A stretch of 64,000 nucleotides of DNA from Mactromeris polynyma (Eukaryota; Mollusca; Bivalvia; Venerida; Mactridae): the NCBI GenBank assembly GCA_032209605.1, contig JASFXZ010000016.1, forward strand, positions 1,488,001 through 1,552,000, read 5' to 3'. Below, piece by piece: positions 22,617-36,299 of this stretch. A model generated the notes under the pieces. The model was not told where the DNA came from. It saw nothing but the letters and a program-made list of their open reading frames with translations, and searched no databases. The position numbers and the translations under genes are program-made. Position 1 is the stretch's first letter, and every line of letters begins with the position of its first letter.

Positions 22617-22797
22617 CAGTACAACTTCAATAATAAGACCACCATTTGGAACCCTTGAAAACGGGTTTTGTTATTGATGTGGTTTTCATATCGAGGTTGA
22701 ATAAAGAACAAAACAGTGAAAAATGCACTTAAAAATTGTGTTTTTTACTTAGAGCTGGTCTTCATATTGAGGTGGAATTTGAGTGAGGTTTCACTCT
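22617..22797 (+). mobile_element. CAGTAAAACYTC MITE, copy 3
   Basis: Starts CAGTACAACTTCAATAATAA and ends GAGTGAGGTTTCACTCTA. The 5' TIR is intact, the 3' TIR slightly degraded, interior as in the other copies. Confidence 0.72.
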
Positions 22798-24069
22798 ATA
22801 TATACATGAACTTGTACAAATCATATGTACCGTGAAACAACATATTAACTTTACAAATCGATTACATATTACCCCCGGGTTAACATGAACCCGATTTTAT
22901 ATTACCCCCTCGCAGTTTAGATTATCCCACGCTCATTGAGCTAATTTGATAAAGTCCAATCATTTGAAATCATCATAAGTTAATTGAATTGAACGATATT
23001 TCAAACGTAAATTAATATCACGTGACCACTGCGAAACATCGTCCTTTTTTCTTAAGACATGATTAAAAAGATGATATTAGTTGTTATCACATGCCATTAG
23101 GAAATTGTCTAAGCGACATTTGTCTTATTGATTATTTTACTTTGTGTTAACTTTCAGACTTTGTGTACATGTATTTGAAAACTTAACTTAGTGACAATTA
23201 TTGAATATTCTTTTCTGTAAACGTTATTATTGTTATGCAGACATTATGACACTGTTATTCAGTTTGATTATCAAACGAAACTGTGATGTAGTCATTATAT
23301 ATCTTCAACATCACATCCCTGATCATAGATCACGTTGCATCCACTATATTAGGAGCGGTTATAGAAACTGGCCTCGTAACAAATGCGTCGTACTGGACAG
23401 CAGATATGTAGAAAATGCAGACAATGCAGAAAATGTTACAGTGCTGATTTAAAATTCTTTAATAATACATGTGAATTACTGTAAAAACAAGAAAACACAT
23501 ATTGGTGGATCTTAAACTGTCCAGGCGGCTGTCTAACCACCCGTGATGGTGAAACATCATCGCTTTCAATATAAACATACATTATTAATAACATGCCGGT
23601 AAACGTATGATTAATTATGCAGTGACATATTTAGACATTATTCAAATTCTACCCATAGCAAAGCATCCTGACAAATATTTGTCAAACGATGTGAAGAACG
23701 CGTTTTTTCTCAGTTCGCGCAAGACCAATACTATGTGTTTAAAATCCTCGTAGGCGAATCGATTGTGGCTGAATTTCAATGTCAGTGTATAATAAGGTAT
23801 TGACATGAACATACAGTATTTCATGCATGGATTGTTATGTGATATAAACACGTAAGTTATTCATCATATCCGATAACTGCATCTACTGAATACCCGGAAT
23901 AAATATCACGTTACCAATAAATGCGTGCAAAGCATAATGTTTAGACCTTCTGAAAACGTTTCTCATATTTCCTATAATTTTTCATTGGCGCGTTGTAACA
24001 TGATACGTCTGTACGAACTGCAAAACCAACTGCGCAATTCCTGAATTTAAAATAACATGTAATTCAAAA

Positions 24070-24475
24070 CATCATGTAAAGTAAAAAAAAAGACATAATA
24101 AATAAAACAACATACAAAACAACACGCAAAACAACACGCAAAACAACACGCAAAACAACACGTAAAACAGCACGTAAAACAACATGTAAAACAACATATA
24201 TAAAACCTGTTATACAACATGTAAAACAACATGTAAAAAGCTGTAAAACAATATGTAAAACAACATGTAAAACAACAAGCAAAACAATATGTAAAACAAC
24301 ATATAAAAAACCTGTTATACAACATGTAAAACAACATGTAAAAAAGCTGTAAAACAATATGTAAAACAACATGTAAAACGACATGAAAAAATATTAACAA
24401 CATCAAGTACAACAACATGAAAAACATCACGCAGAACAACAAGTACGACAACATGCAAAACAACATGTAAAACAT
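24070..24475. repeat. AAAACAACATGT minisatellite
   Basis: 12-bp units (AAAACAACATGT and variants with CACGC or ATATG) over about 400 bp. A block of about 110 bp containing ACCTGTTATACAACATG and AAAGCTGTAAAACAATATG is present twice, so shorter units are nested in a longer one. Open frames of over 100 codons on minus are artefacts of the 12-bp period. Confidence 0.93.
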
Positions 24476-26669
24476 GCATGTGCTCCTGTATGATGTAATT
24501 AAGAACATCGATATACAACGAATGTAAATAAAGCCTGAGAATCAATGTTAGATTAACCGGTCGACAAGTTAAGAAGTACACGTAAATAATTATTGCCTCG
24601 ATATTGAAAAATGTAAAATGTAATTGGACACTATTAGCACGTGAATAACTTGTACATGTTAAGGTATACTTAAATACGGGAATATTCTGTATAACTTAGT
24701 TGCTTTGAAATAAAATTGATTGACGGCCCTTATTGGGACTTAAATGTCAGTTCATAGATGAAGTTAGCTAGTCTCTGATTCTGGCCTCAGTATACTAGGT
24801 CAATGTATATTTCAGTTGTTTTGATGAATCTGTTTGGTTTGTCAAATATCGTATTTTACCAAAACTTTATTTTAAAAGTAGTTCTGTATTCTGTCCTCAT
24901 TGTCGATCTGTTTAGTTAAGGGGATATTAAAAACTATAGAATTTAGTTTAGTCATTCGCTCGTATCATTGTATAAAACTAGTAGCCACACTTTTATTTTT
25001 CAAAATACTTTTGTTGAAACGTGACTGTATTCTCATTTCTTAATACTAAAGTAGCTATCCAAATCTTCATTTATGGAGCTATTTAATATGAAATAACATT
25101 TGGCTTCTAAATTCGAGCGTAGGAAAGAAAGCGACTTGTAGATCTACCGATTAAACAAGTTTGGTATGTCGCTAGCGGGACACGACCACTCTACCAGATC
25201 ATACGTGCTTGTATTTGACAATTCGTACATACGGTACATCCTGTCAGGAACTTCTGTTTGTCGTAAACTTAAACCGTTTCATTCTGTAATAAACATTTAC
25301 GCAACTACCGTCGAAAATAATTGCAATTTAACAATAGAGAGAATTGCTACTGGCAACGAACAGCTCTTCCGGTGAACGTGATAACAACAAAATAATATAT
25401 TGTGAGTTATGTACATTTAATTTGATAAAATAAACATGATATATTGTGCAAGTGTTATGTGATTCCGTATAAAGCAGCCATTGCTGTTGATATGCTTAAT
25501 TTCAGAAAAAAATTTTTACGTAAGTTGTCATCATTGAAAATTTGATTTAATTTAATTTAATTGGCATGGAGGTATTCAAATTGTGTCGCTACATAATTGT
25601 TTTGTGATTTGATGTTGCTATGTCACGAAACAATAGAATCACATCGAATATTTACTTTTGTATTGAAGTTAATTTGTTTCTGCGAATTATCAAATAGTAC
25701 AGAATTTCACATCAATATCTAAGTAAAGTTTTAAGCAAAAGCTATTTGATAGAACACGTGTCCAACTTTATGGCTCATCGAAAGAGATCTAGATCGGATA
25801 GAAATTGGCTCCATGCAATTATACTTGCTGACTTATCATCTGCGCTCCGGCCGGAGCATACGGTCAACACAAACTTTCCCCGTTTATTGCGGTTTTTGGC
25901 ATTTGTTTCCTCATCTTACAAGGTCACTTCCAACATTATCTCTATAGTATGATCAAACTGATATATCTAGAAGTAGTCTTATTTCGGCTTAGCTGTATAA
26001 CATTGATTTTGACCAACATTTTGACCAACCAAGTGTTGTCCTTGAAGCGGTATTTTTAAAATCTGACCAATCATATTTTCGTTCACCCAAGAGGCACCAA
26101 ACGGGGTTTTCGTAATGTGTGCGTTCGTTAGCTGTTCGAGATTTGACGGAAGTAGTAAATATGTTTAAACAGATTCAAGTTAATTTTTTGTGAGGATTTG
26201 TTTTCAACATGTTGCAAAAAATATTATTTCATTTAACATACCGGAAAACATCATTCTTTCTACGCCGATTATCTTTTTTAAAGATATTTCTTGTTTATTC
26301 CATGATGTAGCTGATTCATCGTTTATTATGAATAATTTCTGCATGTAGATCTTTATCGAAGTCGATGTGTATGTTCTGAACAAGATGAGTATATGGACAA
26401 TTATATCTATTTACTAACGGGTCAATTCTCGAATAGTCGGTTCGCTTTTTGAGAATTAGGAACAAATGAGAATTGCCTCTGATTTATTGGGAAATGTTGA
26501 AAGCCATGTATTATCCTTTCAAAAGCTTTCCGCAATTTCCTTATTTATATCTTGATTCATTTATAAAAGCATCAACAAATATGCAGATAGCAAACAACAA
26601 TTCTTAAATATAACACACTATAACATGTATCACCAACTAACTTAAGTATTAAGAAATATTACAATAAAA

Positions 26670-26935
26670 CTACATGGGTTGTAGTAAGTAGATCAACAAA
26701 GATATGTCAACATGGGTTGTAGCAAGTAGATTAACAAAGATTTGTCAACATCGGTTGTAACTAGTAGATCAACAAATGTATGTCGACATGGGTTGTAGCT
26801 AGTAGATCAACAAAGGTATGTCGACAAGGGTTGTAGCTAGTAAATCAACAAAGGTATGTTGACATGGGTTGTAGCTAGTAGATCGACAAAGGTATGCTGA
26901 CATGGGCCGTCGCTAGTAGATCATCAAAGGTCTGC
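26670..26935. repeat. 38-bp minisatellite
   Basis: Units like GGGTTGTAGCTAGTAGATCA ACAAAGGTATGTCGACAT, about seven copies with point changes. Confidence 0.88.
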
Positions 26936-26949
26936 TGAATCGGTGTAAT

Positions 26950-27150
26950 TTATAAATGTTCGTCGACCTTGGTCGGAGCTCGTAGATCTGTATTGTCCAC
27001 CTTGGTCGGAGGTTGTAGATCCGTATTGTCCACCTGGGACGGAGCTTGTATATCCGTATTGTTCACATGGGTCGGAGCTTGAAGAACCGTATTGTCTACC
27101 TGTGTCGGAGCTTGTAGATCCGTATTATCCACCTGTGTCGTAGCTAGTAT
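26950..27150. repeat. 33-bp minisatellite adjoining the 38-bp array
   Basis: Units like TTGTCCACCTGGGTCGGAGC TTGTAGATCCGTA, about six copies. The period of 33 keeps a frame open on minus (DNTDLQAPTQV repeats). The shared GTAGAT core suggests derivation from the neighbouring 38-bp array. Confidence 0.85.
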
Positions 27151-28569
27151 ATAAACACAAGTTTATTGACCTGGTCGTAACTATCAGATGGAAAATCGTT
27201 TAATTTGGTCATAGCTAGTAATCTACTATTAAAGTTTCGAACCGAGTAATTCTTTAAAAATATGTCGACATTTGCATTTCCTAAATTATGGTTTGTATTT
27301 AGACATACGTATCTATGATTGTGCTATACATACTTACGTACAGTAACTATATTTTAAATTACGGACGAATAGTTGTCGTAGTTTTATGTACATTATGCTA
27401 TAAAATTAAACTATGATTATATTGATCAATGTTATGTTAATCAGACAAACCTATGCTAGTCAAACTACCGAATACATATTGTCTAATCAGTTCACGCCTA
27501 CGTCGATTTGAAAATTTTAATATAGATCTTTGAAAAGTATAAAGTAGACAGGTCCAATTATTATTTATTATACCAAACACGTAGCTTAGGTTTAATGTGC
27601 GAGATAAATGCGTCGATATGGTATTAATGGACTTGTAAATGTTTTAAAAAATAAGTATCTTAGTTGTGATTTTATGGAAATCTCTGAAAGGTCAATGGAC
27701 AATACCACAATTGTTCTGTAATTGGGTTTTGATGTATATTTATTTTTATGAACAAAACAATCATGTTGTGCTACAAACTATATGTACCACGAATGCTATT
27801 ATTGTGGATCATATTCATTCATAAAGTTCGAATAAATGAACGGAAGCAGAACTTTAGTATTGAGTGTCTGTATTTATTGATTCTACTCACATGACATTGT
27901 GTTCGTGCAATTACTCAAAATCTTAACCAATAAAACTACTGCACTATTACTGATTTCAATTTGCGCCGATCATCATTTTTATAATGTGTATTGTGATCAC
28001 TATTAAATTATTTCATAACCTCTTTAAACTCGTGATATAATCGCCAATTATTAGTTTACGCATCTTATAGGCGCAGTGTGAGTGGGCACATTATGGTTTA
28101 AAAGTAAAATAATTTTTGTTTCAGAACTTTTAACAGGAGTCGGGAATGCTTCGGGGTAGCCGCTGTAAAGACCCACAAAACATACAATATATCTATTGCC
28201 CGAAAGGTATCTGGGATACGGTCCACAATCATTAATAGAATTACATGCAAATCAAATGGAGGTATATCAGTTTCTTGTTGTGGAGTTCTCATCTTCCTTA
28301 AATTCCTTGTAGTGCACAGTACACATTTTGAAACATACTCGTATAGTTCATAAACATACTTGTCGAAAGATATTTTAATTGTCGCAAATAATATTTACCA
28401 ACCCTGGTGGCCATAGTCATTATGGTATTGTTTATTGACTGTTTCTTTCAAATGGTGCGGGACAAGTACTCTTAGCTTGGGCTCATCATCAGAATGATAT
28501 AATATAGTAACCGTTCAATGTCTATGTATCGGGCATCTTCGGTTATATTCGGCTGACTCTGCCTTAGTT

Positions 28570-28805
28570 TCAATTTCAATTCTCAAATGACTTAGTCTTA
28601 CAAGAGGGGACACCTTGAACCAGAGAGGCGTGTCCTCGACGGGATGGGCGCAGCTCTCTTCAGGTCCTTCCCGATCGATGGTACCGATCCCCTCCGTGGA
28701 GGCTGTCCAGACCACAGGGCATCGACAGAACCCTGGCCGCAGGACGATGAAGAAGTATAGTCGAACAGCGAGACAGAAGACTAGGACAGGGACAGAAGTC
28801 TAGGA
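28570..28805. other. GC-rich island of unknown origin
   Basis: About 235 bp much richer in G+C than its surroundings (GTCCTCGACGGGATGGGCGC, CCCTGGCCGCAGGACGATGA), ending where the next minisatellite begins. Open on both strands but without a recognisable protein. It may be a fragment of a mobile element. Confidence 0.35.
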
Positions 28806-28814
28806 AACCCAAGA

Positions 28815-29220
28815 CCGAAAAAAACGACGAAACACAGCGAAACACGCAACACATCGAAACACGCAACACGACGAAACACGAAACACAACGAAACACAACG
28901 GAGCACAACATAACACAACGAAACAAGACGAAACACAACGAAACCTGAAACACAACGCAACGGGCTACACAACGAAACAAAAAACACAACGAAACAGTTA
29001 ACACAACGAAACGCGAAACACAACGAAACACGCAACACAACGAATCAGTAAACACAACAAAACGCGAAACACAACGAAACACGCAAAACAACGAAACAGT
29101 AAGCACAACGAAACGCGAAACACAACGAAACACGCAACACAACGAAACACGCAACACAACAAGAAACACAACGAAACAGGAAACACAACGAAATACGACG
29201 TAGCACGAAACACGCAACTA
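28815..29220. repeat. CACAACGAAA minisatellite
   Basis: About 400 bp of short units built from ACACAACGAAAC, with CGCAACACAACGAAAC spacing variants. Purine-rich on plus. The long open frames on minus are period artefacts. Confidence 0.92.
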
Positions 29221-29224
29221 AACA

Positions 29225-32200
29225 TGGTTCAGTTCTACCCCAATGATATTGATGAACGTGGACACTAATAACAGAGTTGCCACCTTGTCACGGCACCATA
29301 AAAACGACGTATATCGTAGCCATGTAGGTTTTTAGGATCGTCATTCTAAGAGGCCTAGTCTAACATACTACAAGAATCACAAACATCGATTACTTTATTA
29401 AGCATAGGACTCAAGTTAACAGAAGCGTGCAGTAACGAGCCTAAAACCTGTCTCTCATATATGCACAAAGTGCAGCAGTTCGTATAACGTTTACATAACT
29501 AAAAACGCAGGTGGTTGTCATCGTTTATCAATGTCCAGTAGATATGCATCAAGGTACTTCGGATGCACGTAAACAAATGATACTCCCGTCACTAGAGTGC
29601 TTTCTGGGAATATATAGATACACACATGTTTTGATGACATTAACACTATAGTTCTGTCCATGTGATTAGGTTACTGTATCATGACTCTTGGCTACGCCAC
29701 ACTGGCACTAAAGCACTTGGATTAACCAACATCAGTTTAAATCGTTCCGTTTTATTAGCGAGTTTGTATATTAATACTTAATGTTTACACCACGTTATGA
29801 ATAAAATGCATGAAAATAAACGCTGTTTAGTTCAAATACTGAGATAATGAAAGTCGATAAGTTTGATTAATTACTTGCAATCTTGCGGAAGCTAACGAAA
29901 CGTATTTCCTAACTGCATCAGTAACAAATGAATTACAAAGCTTTTGTGTGATATAATCTTTTTCAATATTATTTCCACAAATATGAATCGCTGGAACTGT
30001 AGCTTTAGAATGAGCTTATTTATTATTTTTTTGATAGTTTTGTTTAAATTATTAATTTTCCCTTTATTGTTGAACAAGTTTATAAATTATTGCTTCCTTA
30101 TTTACTAACCAGTCCTCACGCCATAAGGGTAACATAGTGGTCCTGTGGTAGAGCGACTGACTCCCAATCCGAAGGTCGTGATTACGAAACCCGCGCTGGT
30201 CGATGTTGAACCGCTTCACAATTTCGTAATGTGATCTAATATCTGTAAACCAAAATACAGACACATAAGTTCCATGACGTACGCTTATAAATACTCAATT
30301 GCAAATGGAACTAGCAGATGGAGGAATCGTTAAGTGTAATAATAGTTCATAACGATAACAAATGCAATCAACCACTTCAAACAAGCGCCAAAAACGTGAA
30401 AAAATAACCATTAACTACATTTGTCAGTAGTAAATAATCATAAATTATACATTCAAGTACTGTTGTCTGGAACAACTTTGCGGAGCAACAACCAGGGTGA
30501 GAGTCAGCTGTAAACCTTTGGGCCTATTGTATATGCGGACTTCTCAGCGGGGGCCTCTTTTAAAACCCGATTTGTCCGTGTGTGAAACATCTGAGTAGAA
30601 TCGTTCACGCCGATCAAACAACAACAGGTCGAATGTTGTATGAATGAGACGTTTTCCTTGTTCTAGTATTGGATTCTGAGATTTATAGGTAAATATATAT
30701 AAATCATATGACTTACAACAACGTGTATACTCGCCGTACACTCAAATGTCAAATGTTGTTGTGAAAGTATCCCGGTTTCGGATATGTATTATTTCGGTCA
30801 CAAATCCCGGTATGACTAAATACCGAATATGAATCATGTTCACGAACATGAACGTAAATACCGAACATGAGTGGGCATTTTGTTATTAATGGCAATTATT
30901 AAGTGTTAACGATTCAAATCTATTGTTTACATACAAATACATACTTAGACCGAAAAAAACATTACATATAGAAACATGTTAAAGCAATTGACCCTTCTTC
31001 AGATATTTAATTGACAGGCCGATTGGCCAATCATATATCGGGATTTCGACACACCTCCATCAGCTCGCTTACCTTAGACAAACCTTAGACAAACAGGAAG
31101 AGATTACCGCGGGATAAACAATAAGGTTTAATAGATATCTGATGATGACAGCATTGTGATTATATTATATTATGTTAATATGTGACAATGGTGAAAAGAT
31201 GCAGCTACGACTTGTATTATTCGGACAGCTTTTATCCGGAGACACTAGAACAAATGAAATATTTATTTAAATCGGCTTAACTGGGCGGGGGCAGACATTA
31301 GACATTAATTAAAAAGTATAGCCCTAGAAGATAAAGAAACAAAATGTAACAACTTAATATATGTTTGCTTTTCATACATATGCAAGCAACAATTAACATA
31401 CTGATAAACAATTTTACACTGATTAGCTACATTCTTACTTAATTATGTCATCCTAATCAATAATTAGAAAGCGGTGAAGGTTTATTTCGCCAAACTATCC
31501 TTCTCATCTTCTGGTTTTAATAAGTTGCAATTTATATAAATGTCTGATATGATCAATATATCTGCAGGTTGAACGAACATTATATTATTTTGATAAACTA
31601 CAACATTTGACTTTTACCAGCATTGAGGTAAGTATTTGGATATTTCATTTGCTTAGGGTGGACATTACTTTATAAATTAGTTTTAATAAATCATTTATTT
31701 AGTATATATCTTCAGTTCATGTACTTCTTATATAAAACCCCGTAGAAATACATTAATGATTCATGTTCGGTGTTTTCACCTTTGTCCACGAACATGAATC
31801 GCCTGCTATACCTGAAATTTGATGAATGGTCTTTTAGTTAAAGTCTATGGAAATATTTGACACTTCTCAACTGTACTGTACATATGTGTCTGGTGGTGAC
31901 AGCAAACACTGATTGGATGTATATATGGATTCCAACTGGGGCAGACAAAGAGAAATGCTGATTAGGGGTCTGGACAAGATTGATGTTTAGATAGTGCACA
32001 CAGGGGACAATATTGTTTATTGCGTAATATTATATGATTTGTCCAAGCCAAATTTGCATTGTTTCTATAAGGCATAATTTCTGGAATTGTTAGAAATATG
32101 TGTTGAACGATTTATTGATGATTTGAGAAACAATCCTAATATTGTAATGTCTGTCCACTCTCTAAATTATTTATTAAACGGACTTTTTTGTCAATTTCAA

Positions 32201-32250
32201 AATAAAATATTTACCACATGGACTTTTAAGCTTTACACCGAGCACGTAAA
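29225..32250. other. Non-coding stretch
   Basis: AT-rich. Only the SINE head at 30128 stands out. ATGTTCGGTATT-like and ACATGAATC words recur near 30830-30870 and 31750-31800 but do not form an array. Confidence 0.45.
30128..30205 (+). mobile_element. tRNA-derived SINE head
   Basis: GTGGTAGAGCGACTGACTCC matches an A-box region, and 25-30 bp later GATTACGAAACCC resembles a decayed B-box. The spacing is tRNA-like but the fold and acceptor stem are not intact, so it is not called as a tRNA. Confidence 0.45.
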
Positions 32251-32254
32251 AGAA

Positions 32255-32394
32255 CCATGGGTGCTTCTGGAACTGGGGCATCTCCTGTATCATGCACTAT
32301 CCTCCTAAAATCAAAAATCACTAAACATTATCCCGGAGGCGTCGCCCATATGGGACCCGGTGGCGACGATAAATAAACGTAAATACAAAAAAAA
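32255..32394 (+). mobile_element. SINE, 5'-truncated independent copy
   Basis: Shares TCTGGAAC..GG.CATCTCCTG, CGGAGGCGTCGCCCATATG and GGTGGCGACGATAAATAAAC with the SINE at 7334-7606, then ends in an A-rich tail. The tRNA head is absent. This establishes the family as dispersed, not just part of the duplication. Confidence 0.75.
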
Positions 32395-33339
32395 CATCCT
32401 ATCTTCCAAATTTGGAAAATAAACTGCAAACTCGATCATAATGTCTAAATATGCTTGTTATGTGTGTTCGGATAATTGTGATGACTTCTGCATCTATTGT
32501 GAGGTTAGTAAATATATATCAAGTGTTTTCTTTTTATTGCAGAAATTGATTCCTTGATTATAGTAAGTAAATAAGAGAATTTTTTTATCCAAAGAATTTG
32601 ATATTTCTGATGATATTGTAACCAACCATTAGAAGATAATAATAGATATGAGCATTTTAGAACATGGTCAAATATAAGTAACATTAATAATAATAATAAT
32701 AATAGAGGTAACAAATTTTGTGGCTCAAGCATGCTAGCTCAAGCATGTCTGCAAAGGGAGTAAAGATGATGATCATCCTGCATATGTGTTGAGTCTTACC
32801 ATGATCTGCACTGGTCATTGTTTGGTGAACACATATTCAGTAATTAATATAATTTAAGCCTCAAATATTTTAACTGTGGCTTTGCTTCATGAAATGAAAC
32901 ACAGTTAGTATTTTTGGTACGCAAAATAATTGTTTTAAGGTACTTTTTCAACTGTGTGTAAAAAAGGTACGAAATGTATTTAATAAAATTTCGTTTAAAT
33001 ATGTGTACGGTAGTTGTTTTTTGTGTGTATTTTGTAAATAACTTAAATAGTCATTGACTGTTCTGTTCTTATTTTTCCAAAGTAAAAGTGCGCTTTATAT
33101 GTTTTGCCTTTTTCTGGGACAAAACTTGCAGTTAACTCCTAGTCCACGCCCCATCCACCCACAATAAAAATGTATTATACTTGAAAATAAGTCTGGTAAC
33201 CTATACATTTTAAGTCTGATTTTTATAAAGTAAAGCTTAAACATTATTAATAAAAAAAAAAAAAATTTATATTACATAGGAAAAAGCGGTCACCTTTGCC
33301 AAAGAATGGAGTATACAGAAGAAAGGCCCGTAAATCTTT

Positions 33340-33700
33340 TCCAAGCCAGGTGACCCCATATTTTTACCAGGTTTTCGAAGAAAACCAGATTATTAGAATG
33401 GTGGTGTCGTATTGGGCGTCAATCTGGATGTTTCCGGCAAATATCTTGAGTTCCTTTGGTCATATTGTAACCAAACTTAGTGTATAGTAAGAACATGTCA
33501 AGAGCTCGCTTGCGATTGCTTTTGGACTCGTTCTGTCAAAGGTCAAGGTCACCGTTACCAAAATGAGCAATTTGGTTTCCAGCAAATAACTTGAGTTCCG
33601 TTGATCATATTGTAACCAAACTTGGTGTATAGTAAGAACATGTGGAGAGATGTCTTGGGATTGCTTTTGGGTTCGTTACGTCGAACTTTTCGCAAATTCG
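33340..33700 (+). repeat. Dispersed repeat with internal duplication
   Basis: AAACTTGAGTTCC-type words occur twice: AATATCTTGAGTTCCTTTGG...GTAACCAAACTTAGTGTATA (about 33440-33490) and AATAACTTGAGTTCCGTTGA...GTAACCAAACTTGGTGTATA (about 33586-33635), with GTCAAAGGTCAAGGTCAC between. This phrase is common in invertebrate interspersed repeats. Confidence 0.55.
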
Positions 33701-35544
33701 GCGTACATAAAACCAGTTTTTTCGGTAAATATGGCACTCACTCGCACACAAACGGTATGTAGAAATTACTTGTTCTTGGTTTAAACGATACCTATAAGTG
33801 GTTACTCTTAAAATCAACAACAAACGCAACAAAAATAGCAAATACTTACCCTTCGTAAATATTGCACCATACACATAGCACCGCCATCAATCAACAGCAC
33901 TGCCATCGATACAGCTGGTTGTACGGTGTGATTATACAAATAGAGCATTGGTTAATATTTAATAGGTTCAAAACCTAGTTTGTGGGCATTGCCCATTTCT
34001 TGTTATTTCATATTTTTGTAGATAAGGTTATATGCTATCAACAGACAAACTTTCATTAAATTCTGAATGCTTTCAAAAAATAACGAAACTGTAGCGATCG
34101 TCTTTAAATAGGTGAAACGATTTCATCCGATGTGTCATTTCCATCATCGAACGTATGGTTTATCGTCCGTCCGTCTGTCTGTCCGATGCCACATCTTCCG
34201 AAAACAGAGATAGTTAGACTCAATATCGTCAGAAAATATATGTCCCAAAACCAATAGCCAGAATTCTGCTTAATTCAAACGAATAACATTCAAGAATTAT
34301 ATTGAATTAACCCTGTATGAAATGAGGTTGGATCATTAAACTTACTATTTTGGTTGTAACTTATTTCCATGGAGATACGGTACGCTGAATATTGACAATA
34401 AAAACCGGATATATAAAATATTTGGTTCAAGACTGTCAGAACTCCTGAGTCTCTATCAACGCCCGACAATATGAACATAACACACAGAGAGGTTGCTCTA
34501 TAATACTACAGTGTCTCCGATCATTCGAGAAAATGTGTATTTTTAATTGTGATAACTGTGTTTTTCTAGACAAGGGAAGTAACTCGTCTATTATTTTGTA
34601 TATATTTTTGTGGTGTCTTACCTTTGATGTTTTTGCCGCGCGATTCCGCGCACTCCAACATTTGCTATTTCTAGTCAGTATCATCCCCTACAGCGTAAGT
34701 GGATGATTTTTTGTGATTTATTATGTATTGTTTGATATGTCTGCAAAGTAACAAATCGTACATTTGTCATACTATGTTGTATATGAAGATCTTGAATGCA
34801 CATGTTCGTACGCAATATTTTCGTCCATATTGTTTCGTACCAAATTATTTCGTATTATGGTCCATAGTGTATAAAATCGTATTGTTATGGTCAATGTAAT
34901 AATATGTTTCCTTCAGATTAAGTTTTATAGAATAAACGCTACGGAAGTTTCAGTTCGAGTTTGGTTATCTTATCGCCAAGTTCGAAGATCACGTCTAGGG
35001 CGTGACACTAACAAAGACTGGTATTTAGGTTTTTGGTGATAATTATGATAGTATCCATAATATTATTTTCTTGTATGTTTGAAGAAACTGTACATATAGT
35101 ATCATAGGCCAAAAATCATATAACTGTTTGAAACTTAAATGATACGTACTCGCCATAGATCTGAGTACGATACGTTAAATTTCAATAAAACTAAACGAGC
35201 TTTTTTAACACTCTCGATCAGTCGTTAATAAATTTGTTTGGTGATTGTTTATGTACTATGTAAAATTGTGTTGATACGTTTATCTCTATTATTTGTATGT
35301 GTCCGCTGTGTATACTATACCAGTACTGTCATACACGGCGATGAACGAATCCCTAGCACGCAAGGTGTATAGACTGTACTCCTGTCTGGTGTCTATATTT
35401 ATATTATAAGTACATACTGTTAAGAGTGTTGATGGTTAAGTGTTATTACAAGCTCATAACACAAATATGTGTACCTTTGTTATCTAACAATATTTTCAGA
35501 ACTGTTTGTTTAGACAGAACCACATGTTTGTGTAGTGGCCCAAA

Positions 35545-35740
35545 TATGAGATAATTGAGGAAATACCAAGATTATTTGCATGTGTCAACCACTTTTTCTT
35601 CAACTTTCTGAGCCAACTGCCCACATGAGCATAATGTATACGTGATATAGTATCATCGTTTACGTTATATTTCCTATTAACATTAATGAAATTTGCCTAT
35701 CAATATGCCTGACTATTCAGAACAAGGGAGGTAAATATTG
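35545..35740 (-). mobile_element. Long-TIR MITE, partial inverted copy
   Basis: Reverse complement of the interior and left end of the element at 50677-50927: AACAAGGGAGGTAAAT at the end, GCCCACATGAGCATAATGTA and AACCACTTTTTCTTCAACTT inside. The opposite terminal repeat is not recognisable. Confidence 0.65.
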
Positions 35741-36108
35741 TGTATGTGGGAGCTATTTTTAAGAAGACCTGTTTTCAAGGTACTCAAGAGAGGTCGTATT
35801 ATTGATGTATTACTGTATCGGATCCAGAAGCAAATCAAATTATTATTGATGGACAAGTTTGTGATGCGATGTTTTGTTTCCTTGTGTATTTATCATTTTG
35901 GTGTTATAATAAACATCTCAATCAAAAGTTTCAATTCATGGAGAATCAGGCTCTATGTGTCGAGACCGTAGGTAAAGCGGTTATGGACCTGAACTTGGAA
36001 ATCTGCATCAGAACGCCATCTTTCCAATGTTCAATATTAAGACTGCGCTCAGACCACTCTCAATTTATAAAACCAGACCCACGTGTATGTCTTGCCAAAA
36101 ATTATATA

Positions 36109-36289
36109 CAGTAAAACCTCAATCATTAGACCACACTTGGGACCATTGAAAACTGGTCTCCCTTATTCAGGTGGTCTTAATATCGAGATTGGGTAAAGAG
36201 AAAGCCAGTGAAAAAGGACATTTATAATTGTGTTCTTAATTTGGACGTGATCTTAATAATAAGATGGTCTTAATATTGAGGTTTTACTG
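36109..36289 (+). mobile_element. CAGTAAAACYTC MITE, copy 4
   Basis: Best-preserved ends: CAGTAAAACCTCAATCATTA and ATATTGAGGTTTTACTG, flanked by TA. About 180 bp with no coding capacity. Confidence 0.78.
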
Positions 36290-36299
36290 TAGATGTAAA

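Noticed and set aside
24047..24581. Open frames of 88-153 codons rich in Cys/Phe (CFTCCFTYCF)
   Set aside because: Product of the 12-bp AAAACAACATGT repeat, period divisible by three.
28660..29225. 185-codon minus frame rich in CVFRCVSRFVV
   Set aside because: Produced by the CACAACGAAA minisatellite plus the GC-rich island; no recognisable fold.
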